Counted from the first letter of the stretch, positions 1 to 12,988 are shown. The stretch is 64,000 bases of DNA from Hippasteria phrygiana (GCA_037893225.1 JAZGUH010000530.1:434001-498000); one strand, 5' to 3'. Made by a program: numbers and translations. Notes: generated from the sequence alone by a model not told the origin.

Positions 1-232
1 AAGTCCATACCCCAGGGAATTTGACATGCATGGAGCAATAAATAGACGGTAACATGTACACAGATGTTGGCCGGAAAGAAAATAAACATTGCGAGGTTTG
101 AATTTTCTCCACAAGTTTTAACTCTAAGAAGCCGCCGATAATTGCAACATGTAGCGCCAGATCTAAGCTATCAATACATGTCAAAATTACTGAATTTGGG
201 TGATATTTCATGCAATTATGAATGAGTAAAGC
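1..232. repeat. Representative 232-bp satellite monomer (long junction form)
   Basis: This is the first complete monomer and serves as the phase reference. Its junction reads AAGTCCATACCCCAGGG. It has 88 G+C in 232 bases when the single odd base near 200 is ignored. The central stretch, roughly bases 70-113, and the stretch around bases 140-185, which includes the AGATCT hexamer, change least between copies. I looked for a half-length internal repeat and found only scattered short similarities, such as AACATGTA twice about 96 bp apart, which do not build a consistent sub-monomer. Confidence 0.95.
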
Positions 233-463
233 AAGTCATACCCTAGGGAATTTGACAGGCATGGAGCAATAAATAGAAGGTAATATGCACACAGATGTTG
301 GCCGGAAAGAAAATAAACATTGCGAGGTTTGAATTTTCTCCACAAGTTTTAACTCTAAGAAGCCGCCGATAATTGCAACATGTAGCGCCAGATCTAAGCT
401 ATCCATACATGTCAAAATTACTGAATTTGGTTGATATTTCATGCAATTATGAATGAGTAAAGC
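233..463. repeat. Representative 231-bp satellite monomer (short junction form)
   Basis: This monomer type begins AAGTCATACCCTAGGG: one C is absent and the linked C-to-T change creates a CCTAGG hexamer. It typically carries ACAGGC and GAAGGTAATATGCAC in its first quarter. About 82 copies in the window have the 231-bp length. They occur frequently (about two in five) up to 38.4 kb, are rare from 38.4 to 53.2 kb, and then mark the start of each higher-order unit from 53.5 kb onward. Confidence 0.93.
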
Positions 464-575
464 AAGTCATACCCTAGGGAATTTGACAGGCATGGAGCAA
501 TAAATAGACGGTAACATGCACACAGAAGGTGGCCGGGAAGAAAATATACATTGCGAGGTTTGAATTTTCTCCACA

Positions 576-1995
576 AGTTTTAACTCTAAGAAGCCGCCGA
601 TAATTGCAACATGTAGCGCCAGATCTAAGCTATCCATACATGTCAAAATTACTGAATTTGGTTGATATTTCATGCAATTATGAATGAGTAAAGCAAGTCA
701 TACCCTAGGGAATTTGACAGGCATGGAGCAATAAATAGAAGGTAATATGCACACAGATGTTGGCCGGAAAGAAAATAAACATTGCGAGGTTTGAATTTTC
801 TCCACAAGTTTTAACTCTAAGAAGCCGCCGATAATTGCAACATGTAGCGCCAGATCTAAGCTATCCATACATGTCAAAATTACTGAATTTGGTTGATATT
901 TCATGCAATTATGAATGAGTAAAGCAAGTCCATACCCCAGGGAATTTGACAGGCATGGAGCAATAAATAAGAGGTAATCTGCACACAGATGGTGGCCGGG
1001 AAGAAAATAAACATTGCGAGGTTTGAATTTTCTCCACAAGTGTTAACTCTAAGAAGCCGCCGATAATTGCAACATGTAGCCCCAGATCTAAGCTATCCAT
1101 ACATGTCAAAATTACTGAATTTGGTTGATATTTCATGCAATTATGAATGAGTAAAGCAAGTCCATACCCCAGGGAATTTGACAGGCATGGAGCAATAAAT
1201 AAGAGGTAATCTGCACACAGATGGTGGCCGGGAAGAAAATATACATTGCGAGGTTTGAATTTTCTCCACAAGTGTTAACTCTAAGAAGCCGCCGATAATT
1301 GCAACATGTAGCGCCAGATCTAAGCTATCCATACATGTCAAAATTACTGAATTTGGTTGATATTTCATGCAATTATGAATGAGTAAAGCAAGTCATACCC
1401 TAGGGAATTTGACAGGCATGGAGCAATAAATAGAAGGTAATATGCACACAGATGTTGGCCGGAAAGAAAATAAACATTGCGAGGTTTGAATTTTCTCCAC
1501 AAGTTTTAACTCTAAGAAGCCGCCGATAATTGCAACATGTAGCGCCAGATGTAAGCTATCCATACATGTCAAAATTACTGAATTTGGTTGATATTTCATG
1601 CAATTATGAATGAGTAAAGCAAGTCCATACCCCAGGGAATTTGACAGGCATGGAGCAATAAATAAGAGGTAATCTGCACACAGATGGTGGCCGGGAAGAA
1701 AATAAACATTGCGAGGTTTGAATTTTCTCCACAAGTGTTAACTCTAAGAAGCCGCCGATAATTGCAACATGTAGCGCCAGATCTAAGCTATCCATACATG
1801 TCAAAATTACTGAATTTGGTTGATATTTCATGCAATTATGAATGAGTAAAGCAAGTCCATACCCCAGGGAATTTGACATGCATGGAGCAATAAATAGACG
1901 GTAACATGCACACAGAAGGTGGCCGGGAAGAAAATATACATTGCGAGGTTTGAATTTTCTCCACAAGTGTTAACTCTTAGAAGCCGCCGATAATT
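576..1995. repeat. 1.4-kb satellite block, first copy (second at 2892-4311)
   Basis: About six monomers recur 2,316 bp downstream, a distance equal to ten monomers (six of 232 and four of 231 bp). The two copies share rare marks, including loss of the AGATCT site (G at 1551 and 3867) and a GCGCC-to-GCCCC change in the monomer near 1080 and its partner near 3396. Identity breaks on the left at the TTTTAAC/TGTTAAC site and on the right at GCAACATG/GCAAAATG. This indicates duplication by unequal exchange or conversion. Confidence 0.85.
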
Positions 1996-2891
1996 GCAAC
2001 ATGTAGCGCCAGATCTAAGCTATCAATACATGTCAAAATTACTGAATTTGGTTGATATTTCATGCAATTATGAATGAGTAAAGCAAGTCATACCCTAGGG
2101 AATTTGACAGGCATGGAGCAATAAATAGAAGGTAATATGCACACAGATGTTGGCCGGAAAGAAAATAAACATTGCGAGGTTTGAATTTTCTCCACAAGTT
2201 TTAACTCTAAGAAGCCGCCGATAATTGCAACATGTAGCGCCAGATCTAAGCTATCCATACATGTCAAAATTACTGAATTTGGTTGATATTTCATGCAATT
2301 ATGAATGAGTAAAGCAAGTCCATACCCCAGGGAATTTGACAGGCATGGAGCAATAAATAGAAGGTAATCTGCACACAGATGGTGGCCGGGAAGAAAATAT
2401 ACATTGCGAGGTTTGAATTTTCTCCACAAGTTTTAACTCTAAGAAGCCGCCGATAATTGCAACATGTAGCGCCAGATCTAAGCTATCCATACATGTCAAA
2501 ATTACTGAATTTGGTTGATATTTCATGCAATTATGAATGAGTAAAGCAAGTCCATACCCCAGGGAATTTGACAGGCATGGAGCAATAAATAGAAGGTAAT
2601 CTGCACAGAGATGGTGGCCGGGAAGAAAATATACATTGCGAGGTTTGAATTTTCTCCACAAGTGTTAACTCTAAGAAGCCGCCGATAATTGCAACATGTA
2701 GCGCCAGATCTAAGCTATCCATACATGTCAAAATTACTGAATTTGGTTGATATTTCATGCAATTATGAATGAGTAAAGCAAGTCATACCCCAGGGAATTT
2801 GACAGGCATGGAGCAATAAATAAGAGGTAATCTGCACACAGATGGTGGCCGGGAAGAAAATAAACATTGCGAGGTTTGAATTTTCTCCACA

Positions 2892-4311
2892 AGTGTTAAC
2901 TCTAAGAAGCCGCCGATAATTGCAACATGTAGCGCCAGATCTAAGCTATCCATACATGTCAAAATTACTGAATTTGGTTGATATTTCATGCAATTATGAA
3001 TGAGTAAAGCAAGTCATACCCTAGGGAATTTGACAGGCATGGAGCAATAAATAGAAGGTAATATGCACACAGATGTTGGCCGGAAAGAAAATAAACATTG
3101 CGAGGTTTGAATTTTCTCCACAAGTTTTAACTCTAAGAAGCCGCCGATAATTGCAACATGTAGCGCCAGATCTAAGCTATCCATACATGTCAAAATTACT
3201 GAATTTGGTTGATATTTCATGCAATTATGAATGAGTAAAGCAAGTCCATACCCCAGGGAATTTGACAGGCATGGAGCAATAAATAAGAGGTAATCTGCAC
3301 ACAGATGGTGGCCGGGAAGAAAATAAACATTGCGAGGTTTGAATTTTCTCCACAAGTGTTAACTCTAAGAAGCCGCCGATAATTGCAACATGTAGCCCCA
3401 GATCTAAGCTATCCATACATGTCAAAATTACTGAATTTGGTTGATATTTCATGCAATTATGAATGAGTAAAGCAAGTCCATACCCCAGGGAATTTGACAG
3501 GCATGGAGCAATAAATAAGAGGTAATCTGCACACAGATGGTGGCCGGGAAGAAAATATACATTGCGAGGTTTGAATTTTCTCCACAAGTGTTAACTCTAA
3601 GAAGCCGCCGATAATTGCAACATGTAGCGCCAGATCTAAGCTATCCATACATGTCAAAATTACTGAATTTGGTTGATATTTCATGCAATTATGAATGAGT
3701 AAAGCAAGTCATACCCTAGGGAATTTGACAGGCATGGAGCAATAAATAGAAGGTAATATGCACACAGATGTTGGCCGGAAAGAAAATAAACATTGCGAGG
3801 TTTGAATTTTCTCCACAAGTTTTAACTCTAAGAAGCCGCCGATAATTGCAACATGTAGCGCCAGATGTAAGCTATCCATACATGTCAAAATTACTGAATT
3901 TGGTTGATATTTCATGCAATTATGAATGAGTAAAGCAAGTCCATACCCCAGGGAATTTGACAGGCATGGAGCAATAAATAAGAGGTAATCTGCACACAGA
4001 TGGTGGCCGGGAAGAAAATAAACATTGCGAGGTTTGAATTTTCTCCACAAGTGTTAACTCTAAGAAGCCGCCGATAATTGCAACATGTAGCGCCAGATCT
4101 AAGCTATCCATACATGTCAAAATTACTGAATTTGGTTGATATTTCATGCAATTATGAATGAGTAAAGCAAGTCCATACCCCAGGGAATTTGACATGCATG
4201 GAGCAATAAATAGACGGTAACATGCACACAGAAGGTGGCCGGGAAGAAAATATACATTGCGAGGTTTGAATTTTCTCCACAAGTGTTAACTCTTAGAAGC
4301 CGCCGATAATT
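2892..4311. repeat. 1.4-kb satellite block, second copy (first at 576-1995)
   Basis: This is the partner of the block at 576-1995 at a constant offset of 2,316 bp. It shares the private AGATCT loss (3867). Its right edge joins a monomer with GCAAAATG near 4314, which begins the next higher-order repeat. No coding or RNA feature is visible inside. Confidence 0.85.
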
Positions 4312-7300
4312 GCAAAATGTAGCGCCAGATCTAAGCTATCCATACATGTCAAAATTACTGAATTTGGTTGATATTTCATGCAATTATGAATGAGTAAAGC
4401 AAGTCCATACCCCAGGGAATTTGACATGCATGGAGCAATAAATAGACGGTAACATGTACACAGATGTTGGCCGGAAAGAAAATAAACATTGCGAGGTTTG
4501 AATTTTCTCCACAAGTTTTAACTCTAAGAAGCCGCCGATAATTGCAACATGTAGCGCCAGATCTAAGCTATCAATACATGTCAAAATTACTGAATTTGGT
4601 TGATATTTCATGCAATTATGAATGAGTAAAGCAAGTCATACCCTAGGGAATTTGACAGGCATGGAGCAATAAATAGAAGGTAATATGCACACAGATGTTG
4701 GCCGGAAAGAAAATAAACATTGCGAGGTTTGAATTTTCTCCACAAGTTTTAACTCTAAGAAGCCGCCGATAATTGCAACATGTAGCGCCAGATCTAAGCT
4801 ATCCATACATGTCAAAATTACTGAATTTGGTTGATATTTCATGCAATTATGAATGAGTAAAGCAAGTCCATACCCCAGGGAATTTGACAGGCATGGAGCA
4901 ATAAATAGAAGGTAATCTGCACACAGATGGTGGCCGGGAAGAAAATATACATTGCGAGGTTTGAATTTTCTCCACAAGTTTTAACTCTAAGAAGCCGCCG
5001 ATAATTGCAACATGTAGCGCCAGATCTAAGCTATCCATACATGTCAAAATTACTGAATTTGGTTGATATTTCATGCAATTATGAATGAGTAAAGCAAGTC
5101 CATACCCCAGGGAATTTGACAGGCATGGAGCAATAAATAGAAGGTAATCTGCACAGAGATGGTGGCCGGGAAGAAAATATACATTGCGAGGTTTGAATTT
5201 TCTCCACAAGTGTTAACTCTAAGAAGCCGCCGATAATTGCAACATGTAGCGCCAGATCTAAGCTATCCATACATGTCAAAATTACTGAATTTGGTTGATA
5301 TTTCATGCAATTATGAATGAGTAAAGCAAGTCATACCCCAGGGAATTTGACAGGCATGGAGCAATAAATAAGAGGTAATCTGCACACAGATGGTGGCCGG
5401 GAAGAAAATAAACATTGCGAGGTTTGAATTTTCTCCACAAGTGTTAACTCTAAGAAGCCGCCGATAATTGCAACATGTAGCGCCAGATCTAAGCTATCCA
5501 TACATGTCAAAATTACTGAATTTGGTTGATATTTCATGCAATTATGAATGAGTAAAGCAAGTCCATACCCCAGGGAATTTGACATGCATGGAGCAATAAA
5601 TAGACGGTAACATGCACACAGAAGGTGGCCGGGAAGAAAATATACATTGCGAGGTTTGAATTTTCTCCACAAGTGTTAACTCTTAGAAGCCGCCGATAAT
5701 TGCAAAATGTAGCGCCAGATCTAAGCTATCCATACATGTCAAAATTACTGAATTTGGTTGATATTTCATGCAATTATGAATGAGTAAAGCAAGTCCATAC
5801 CCCAGGGAATTTGACATGCATGGAGCAATAAATAGACGGTAACATGTACACAGATGTTGGCCGGAAAGAAAATAAACATTGCGAGGTTTGAATTTTCTCC
5901 ACAAGTTTTAACTCTAAGAAGCCGCCGATAATTGCAACATGTAGCGCCAGATCTAAGCTATCAATACATGTCAAAATTACTGAATTTGGTTGATATTTCA
6001 TGCAATTATGAATGAGTAAAGCAAGTCATACCCTAGGGAATTTGACAGGCATGGAGCAATAAATAGAAGGTAATATGCACACAGATGTTGGCCGGAAAGA
6101 AAATAAACATTGCGAGGTTTGAATTTTCTCCACAAGTTTTAACTCTAAGAAGCCGCCGATAATTGCAACATGTAGCGCCAGATCTAAGCTATCCATACAT
6201 GTCAAAATTACTGAATTTGGTTGATATTTCATGCAATTATGAATGAGTAAAGCAAGTCCATACCCCAGGGAATTTGACAGGCATGGAGCAATAAATAGAA
6301 GGTAATCTGCACACAGATGGTGGCCGGGAAGAAAATATACATTGCGAGGTTTGAATTTTCTCCACAAGTTTTAACTCTAAGAAGCCGCCGATAATTGCAA
6401 CATGTAGCGCCAGATCTAAGCTATCCATACATGTCAAAATTACTGAATTTGGTTGATATTTCATGCAATTATGAATGAGTAAAGCAAGTCCATACCCCAG
6501 GGAATTTGACAGGCATGGAGCAATAAATAGAAGGTAATCTGCACAGAGATGGTGGCCGGGAAGAAAATATACATTGCGAGGTTTGAATTTTCTCCACAAG
6601 TGTTAACTCTAAGAAGCCGCCGATAATTGCAACATGTAGCGCCAGATCTAAGCTATCCATACATGTCAAAATTACTGAATTTGGTTGATATTTCATGCAA
6701 TTATGAATGAGTAAAGCAAGTCATACCCCAGGGAATTTGACATGCATGGAGCAATAAATAGACGGTAACATGCACACAGAAGGTGGCCGGGAAGAAAATA
6801 TACATTGCGAGGTTTGAATTTTCTGCACAAGTGTTAACTCTTAGAAGCCGCCGATAATTGCAAAATGTAGCGCCAGATCTAAGCTATCCATACATGTCAA
6901 AATTACTGAATTTGGTTGATATTTCATGCAATTATGAATGAGTAAAGCAAGTCCATACCCCAGGGAATTTGACATGCATGGAGCAATAAATAGACGGTAA
7001 CATGTACACAGATGTTGGCCGGAAAGAAAATAAACATTGCGAGGTTTGAATTTTCTCCACAAGTTTTAACTCTAAGAAGCCGCCGATAATTGCAACATGT
7101 AGCGCCAGATCTAAGCTATCAATACATGTCAAAATTACTGAATTTGGTTGATATTTCATGCAATTATGAATGAGTAAAGCAAGTCATACCCTAGGGAATT
7201 TGACAGGCATGGAGCAATAAATAGAAGGTAATATGCACACAGATGTTGGCCGGAAAGAAAATAAACATTGCGAGGTTTGAATTTTCTCCACAAGTTTTAA

Positions 7301-7415
7301 CTCTAAGAAGCCGCCGATAATTGCAACATGTAGCGCCAGATCTAAGCTATCCATACATGTCAAAATTACTGAATTTGGTTGATATTTCATGCAATTATGA
7401 ATGAGTAAAGCAAGT
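3942..7415. repeat. Six-monomer higher-order repeat (1,390 bp), last copy shortened to five
   Basis: Monomer variants repeat in order with a 1,390-bp period (four of 232 bp and two of 231 bp): the region from about 3942 matches that from about 5332 until about 5351/6741. From about 6742 the match resumes to sequence 1,158 bp upstream (about 5584), which is five monomers, so one monomer has dropped out of the third, partial unit. Diagnostic marks are GCAAAATG at 4314, 5704 and 6862 and CTATCAATACATG at 4571, 5951 and 7109 (approximate). The third unit also has a private TTTTCTGCACAAG near 6823. Loss of exactly one monomer is the classic product of out-of-register exchange. Confidence 0.85.
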
Positions 7416-8590
7416 CATACCCTAGGGAATTTGACAGGCATGGAGCAATAAATAGAAGGTAATATGCACACAGATGGTGGCCGGAAAGAAAATAAACATT
7501 GCGAGGTTTGAATTTTCTCCACAAGTGTTAACTCTAAGAAGCCGCCGATAATTGCAACATGTAGCGCCAGATCTAAGCTATCCATACATGTCAAAATTAC
7601 TGAATTTGGTTGATATTTCATGCAATTATGAATGAGTAAAGCAAGTCATACCCTAGGGAATTTGACATGCATGGAGCAATAAATAGACGGTAACATGTAC
7701 ACAGATGTTGGCCGGAAAGAAAATAAACATTGCGAGGTTTGAATTTTCTCCACAAGTTTTAACTCTAGGAAGCCGCCGATGATTGCAACATGTAGCGCCA
7801 GATCTAAGCTATCCATACATGTCAAAATTACTGCATTTGGTTGATATTTCATGCAATTATGAATGAGTAAAGCAAGTCCATACCCCAGGGAATTTGACAG
7901 GCATGGAGCAATAAATAGAAGGTAATATGCACACAGATGTTGGCCGGAAAGAAAATAAACATTGCGAGGTTTGAATTTTCTCCACAAGTTTTAACTCTAA
8001 GAAGCCGCCGATAATTGCAACATGTAGCGCCAGATCTAAGCTATCCATACATGTCAAAATTACTGAATTTGGTTGATATTTCATGCAATTATGAATGAGT
8101 AAAGCAAGTCATACCCTAGGGAATTTGACAGGCATGGAGCAATAAATAGAAGGTAATATGCACACAGATGGTGGCCGGAAAGAAAATAAACATTGCGAGG
8201 TTTGAATTTTCTCCACAAGTGTTAACTCTAAGAAGCCGCCGATAATTGCAACATGTAGCGCCAGATCTAAGCTATCCATACATGTCAAAATTACTGAATT
8301 TGGTTGATATTTCATGCAATTATGAATGAGTAAAGCAAGTCATACCCTAGGGAATTTGACATGCATGGAGCAATAAATAGACGGTAACATGTACACAGAT
8401 GTTGGCCGGAAAGAAAATAAACATTGCGAGGTTTGAATTTTCTCCACAAGTTTTAACTCTAGGAAGCCGCCGATGATTGCAACATGTAGCGCCAGATCTA
8501 AGCTATCCATACATGTCAAAATTACTGCATTTGGTTGATATTTCATGCAATTATGAATGAGTAAAGCAAGTCCATACCCCAGGGAATTTG
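7205..8590. repeat. Three-monomer higher-order repeat (694 bp), two copies
   Basis: Sequence from about 7205 repeats 694 bp downstream (one 232-bp and two 231-bp monomers). The pattern includes a monomer ending CTGCATTTGG with GATGATT (near 7780 and 8474). The match ends near 7897/8591 where ACAGGC is replaced by ACATGC. Confidence 0.8.
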
Positions 8591-10244
8591 ACATGCATGG
8601 AGCAATAAATAGACGGTAACATGTACACAGATGTTGGCCGGAAAGAAAATAAACATTGCGAGGTTTGAATTTTCTCCACAAGTGTTAACTCTAGGAAGCC
8701 GCCGATGATTGCAACATGTAGCGCCAGATCTAAGCTATCCATACATGTCAAAATTACTGTATTTGGTTGATATTTCATGCAATTATGAATGAGTAAAGCA
8801 AGTCATACCCTAGGGAATTTGACAGGCATGGAACAATAAATAGACGGTAACATGTACACAGATGTTGGCCGGAAAGAAAATAAACATTGCGAGGTTTGAA
8901 TTTTCTCCACAAGTGTTAACTCTAGGAAGCCGCCGATGATTGCAACATGTAGCGCCAGATCTAAGCTATCCATACATGTCAAAATTACTGTATTTGGTAT
9001 ATATTTCATGCAATTATGAATGAGTAAAGCAAGTCATACCCTAGGGAATTTGACAGGCATGGAGCAATAAATAGAAGGTAATATGCACACAGATGTTGGC
9101 CGGAAAGAAAATAAACATTGCGAGGTTTGAATTTTCTCCACAAGTTTTAACTCTAAGAAGCCGTCGATAATTGCAACATGTAGCGCCAGATCTAAGCTAT
9201 CCATACATGTCAAAATTACTGAATTTGGTTGATATTTCATGCAATTATGAATGAGTAAAGCAAGTCCATACCCCAGAGAATTTGACAGGCATGGAGCAAT
9301 AAATTAAAGGTAATCTGCACACAGATGGTGGCCGGGAAGAAAATAAACATTGCGAGGTTTGAATTTTCTCCACAAGTGTTAACTCTAAGAAGCCGCCGAA
9401 AATTGCAACATGTAGCGCCAGATCTAAGCTATCCATACATGTCAAAATTACTGAATTTGGTTGATATTTCATGCAATTATGAATGAGTAAAGCAAGTCAT
9501 ACCCTAGGGAATTTGACATGCATGGAGCAATAAATAGACGGTAACATGTACACAGATGTTGGCCGGAAAGAAAATAAACATTGCGAGGTTTGAATTTTCT
9601 CCACAAGTTTTAACTCTAGGAAGCCGCCGATGATTGCAACATGTAGCGCCAGATCTAAGCTATCCATACATGTCAAAATTACTGCATTTGGTTGATATTT
9701 CATGCAATTATGAATGAGTAAAGCAAGTCCATACCCCAGGGAATTTGACATGCATGGAGCAATAAATAGACGGTAATATGTACACAGATGTTGGCCGGAA
9801 AGAAAATAAACATTGCGAGGTTTGAATTTTCTCCACAAGTGTTAACTCTAAGAAGCCGCCGATAATTGCAACATGTAGCGCCAGATCTAAGCTATCCATA
9901 CATGTCAAAATTACTGAATTTGGTTTATATTTCATGCAATTATGAATGAGTAAAGCAAGTCCATACCCCAGGGAATTTGACATGCATGGAGCAATAAATA
10001 GACGGTAACATGTACACAGATGTTGGCCGGGAAGAAAATAAACATTGCGAGGTTTGAATTTTCTCCACAAGTTTTAACTCTAGGAAGCCGCCGATGATTG
10101 CAACATGTAGCGCCAGATCTAAGCTATCCATACATGTCAAAATTACTGAATTTGGTTGATATTTCATGCAATTATGAATGAGTAAAGCAAGTCCATACCC
10201 CAGGGAATTTGACATCCATGGAGCAATAAATAGACGGTAATAAT

Positions 10245-10267
10245 TGTGACCCGCTCCAGAAAAAGGT
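10245..10267 (+). repeat. Left terminal inverted repeat of transposon copy 1
   Basis: The 23-bp left end starts TGTGACCCGCTC and ends AAAAAGGT. It pairs with 10666-10688 read on the minus strand. The only mismatches are the CA/TG pair directly after TGTGACCCGCTC. Confidence 0.85.
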
Positions 10268-10665
10268 GATATAAGTCGCGCTATGCATTTACGTGTAATG
10301 GCCCTTTCAACGTTGAGAGGGTGAAATTTTTCGTCCAAATTTATTTTTTGTTTTTGTCTTAAATGACATCTTAATATCTAAAGTTCAGGTTTGGTGCACA
10401 ACAAAATTTTGATTTCAGTGAATAAAGTGAAAAAATAACCTTTTTATAGTGCATTGTTCCATTGCATTGTATTAGAACTAGCTATTTCAAAGCCTGTTTT
10501 CTCTGTTGTGCAATTTGAACTCCATAGAACTAATTAATATGCAAAAACGTGATATCTCCAGAACGGAAAGGGCTTTGGAGCTCTATCATGTACCAAATGA
10601 AAGCTTACATTGCAGGCTTTCCAAACACACATAAAACTCATTTTTCATATTTTGCGACATAATAT

Positions 10666-10688
10666 ACCTTTTTCCAGAGCGGGTCACA
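10666..10688 (-). repeat. Right terminal inverted repeat of transposon copy 1
   Basis: Read on the minus strand this is TGTGACCCGCTCTGG followed by AAAAAGGT, matching the left end at 21 of 23 positions. Confidence 0.85.
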
Positions 10689-12544
10689 TATTTACACAGA
10701 TGTTGGCCGGAAAGAAAATAAACATTGCGAGGTTTGAATTTTCTCCACAAGTGTTAACTCTAAGAAGCCGCCGATAATTGCAACATGTAGCGCCAGATCT
10801 AAGCTATCCATACATGTCAAAATTACTGAATTTGGTTTATATTTCATGCAATTTTGAATGAGTAAAGCAAGTCATACCCCAGGGAATTTGACAGGCATGG
10901 AGCAATAAATAGAAGGTAATATGCACACAGATGTTGGCCGGAAAGAAAATAAACATTGCGAGGTTTGAATTTTCTCCACAAGTTTTAACTCTAAGAAGCC
11001 GTCGATAATTGCAACATGTAGCGCCAGATCTAAGCTATCCATACATGTCAAAATTACTGAATTTGGTTGATATTTCATGCAATTATGAATGAGTAAAGCA
11101 AGTCCATACCCCAGGGAATTTGACAGGCATGGAGCAATAAATTAAAGGTAATCTGCACACAGATGGTGGCCGGGAAGAAAATAAACATTGCGAGGTTTGA
11201 ATTTTCTCCACAAGTGTTAACTCTAAGAAGCCGCCGATAATTGCAACATGTAGCGCCAGATCTAAGCTATCCATACCTGTCAAAATTACTGAATTTGGTT
11301 GATATTTCATGCAATTATGAATGAGTAAAGCAAGTCATACCCTAGGGAATTTGACATGCATGGAGCAATAAATAGACGGTAACATGTACACAGATGTTGG
11401 CCGGAAAGAAAATAAACATTGCGAGGTTTGAATTTTCTCCACAAGTTTTAACTCTAGGAAGCCGCCGATGATTGCAACATGTAGCGCCAGATCTAAGCTA
11501 TCCATACATGTCAAAATTACTGAATTTGGTTGATATTTCATGCAATTATGAATGAGTAAAGCAAGTCCATACCCCAGGGAATTTGACATGCATGGAGCAA
11601 TAAATAGACGGTAACATGTACACAGATGTTGGCCGGAAAGAAAATAAACATTGCGAGGTTTGAATTTTCTCCACAAGTTTTAACTCTAGGAAGCCGCCGA
11701 TGATTGCAACATGTAGCGCCAGATCTAAGCTATCCATACATGTCAAAATTACTGAATTTGGTTGATATTTCATGCAATTATGAATGAGTAAAGCAAGTCC
11801 ATACCCCAGGGAATTTGACATGCATGGAGCAATAAATAGACGGTAATATGTACACAGATGTTGGCCGGAAAGAAAATAAACATTGCGAGGTTTGAATTTT
11901 CTCCACAAGTTTTAACTCTAAGAAGCCGCCGATAATTGCAACATGTAGCGCCAGATCTAAGCTATCCATACATGTCCAAATTACTGTATTTGGTTTATAT
12001 TTCATGCAATTTTGAATGAGTAAAGCAAGTCATACCCTAGGGAATTTGACAGGCATGGAGCAATAAATAGAAGGTAATATGCACACAGATGTTGGCCGGA
12101 AAGAAAATAAACATTGCGAGGTTTGAATTTTCTCCACAAGTTTTAACTCTAAGAAGCCGCCGATAATTGCAACATGTAGCGCCAGATCTAAGCTATCCAT
12201 ACATGTCAAAATTACTGTATTTGGTTTATATTTCATGCAATTTTGAATGAGTAAAGCAAGTCATACCCTAGGGAATTTGACAGGCATGGAGCAATAAATA
12301 GAAGGTAATATGCACACAGATGTTGGCCGGAAAGAAAATAAACATTGCGAGGTTTGAATTTTCTCCACAAGTTTTAACTCTAGGAAGCCGCCGATGATTG
12401 CAACATGTAGCGCCAGATCTAAGCTATCCATACATGTCAAAATTACTGAATTTGGTTGATATTTCATGCAATTATGAATGAGTAAAGCAAGTCCATACCC
12501 CAGGGAATTTGACATCCATGGAGCAATAAATAGACGGTAATAAT

Positions 12545-12567
12545 TGTGACCCGCTCCAGAAAAAGGT
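12545..12567 (+). repeat. Left terminal inverted repeat of transposon copy 2
   Basis: Same 23-bp end as copy 1, TGTGACCCGCTC through AAAAAGGT, pairing with 12966-12988 with two mismatches. Confidence 0.85.
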
Positions 12568-12965
12568 GATATAAGTCGCGGTATGCATTTACGTGTAATG
12601 GCCCTTTCAACGTTGAGAGGGTGAAATTTTTCGTCCAAATTTATTTTTTGTTTTTGTCTTAAATGACATCTTAATATCTAAAGTTCAGGTTTGGTGCACA
12701 ACAAAATTTTGATTTCAGTGAATAAAGTGAAAAAATAACCTTTTTATAGTGCATTGTTCCATTGCATTGTATTAGAACTAGCTATTTCAAAGCCTGTTTT
12801 CTCTGTTGTGCAATTTGAACTCCATAGAACTAATTAATATGCAAAAACGTGATATCTCCAGAACGGAAAGGGCTTTGGAGCTCTATCATGTACCAAATGA
12901 AAGCTTACATTGCAGGCTTTCCAAACACACATAAAACTCATTTTTCATATTTTGCGACATAATAT

Positions 12966-12988
12966 ACCTTTTTCCAGAGCGGGTCACA
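12966..12988 (-). repeat. Right terminal inverted repeat of transposon copy 2
   Basis: Minus-strand reading begins TGTGACCCGCTCTGG. It matches the left end at 21 of 23 positions. Confidence 0.85.

Larger units (their letters stand above)
10245..10688. mobile_element. MITE-like non-autonomous DNA transposon, copy 1 (444 bp)
   Basis: This 444-bp segment is unrelated to the satellite. It begins TGTGACCCGCTCCAGAAAAA and ends with the near-exact inverse, ACCTTTTTCCAGAGCGGGTC followed by ACA. The first 23 bases match the reverse complement of the last 23 with two mismatches, and a weaker match (GTCGC core) continues to about 40 bp. The host monomer, 10189-10868, is 680 bp, 448 more than normal, which implies a 4-bp target duplication. 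The flanking tetramers are TAAT and TATT, so the duplication is imperfect, and a TA dinucleotide target is also possible. There is no transposase-sized reading frame, so it would need an enzyme supplied elsewhere. The superfamily is unresolved: Tc1/mariner-type (TA) and 4-bp-target families both remain open. It differs from copies 2 and 3 by C at 10281. Confidence 0.87.
12545..12988. mobile_element. MITE-like non-autonomous DNA transposon, copy 2 (444 bp)
   Basis: By eye this copy is identical to copy 1 except for G instead of C at 12581, and identical to copy 3. It sits at the same monomer position and in the same orientation. Its host monomer carries the same private flanking marks, GACATCCATGG (C at 12516) on the left and TATTTACACAG on the right, which no empty monomer has. 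It therefore arose by duplication of an already-inserted monomer within the 2,300-bp tandem unit. There is no coding capacity. Confidence 0.87.

Noticed and set aside
1..232. Half-length internal repeat inside the monomer
   Set aside because: Short echoes exist (TCCATAC twice, AACATGTA twice), but their spacings differ (about 167 and 96 bp) and no consistent sub-unit alignment follows.
9940..10338. 132-codon minus-strand frame joining the transposon to the satellite (also near 12261-12638 and 18710-19108)
   Set aside because: It starts about 95 bp inside the 444-bp element, crosses its left end and runs out into satellite monomers. It is a chance fusion and far too short for a transposase.
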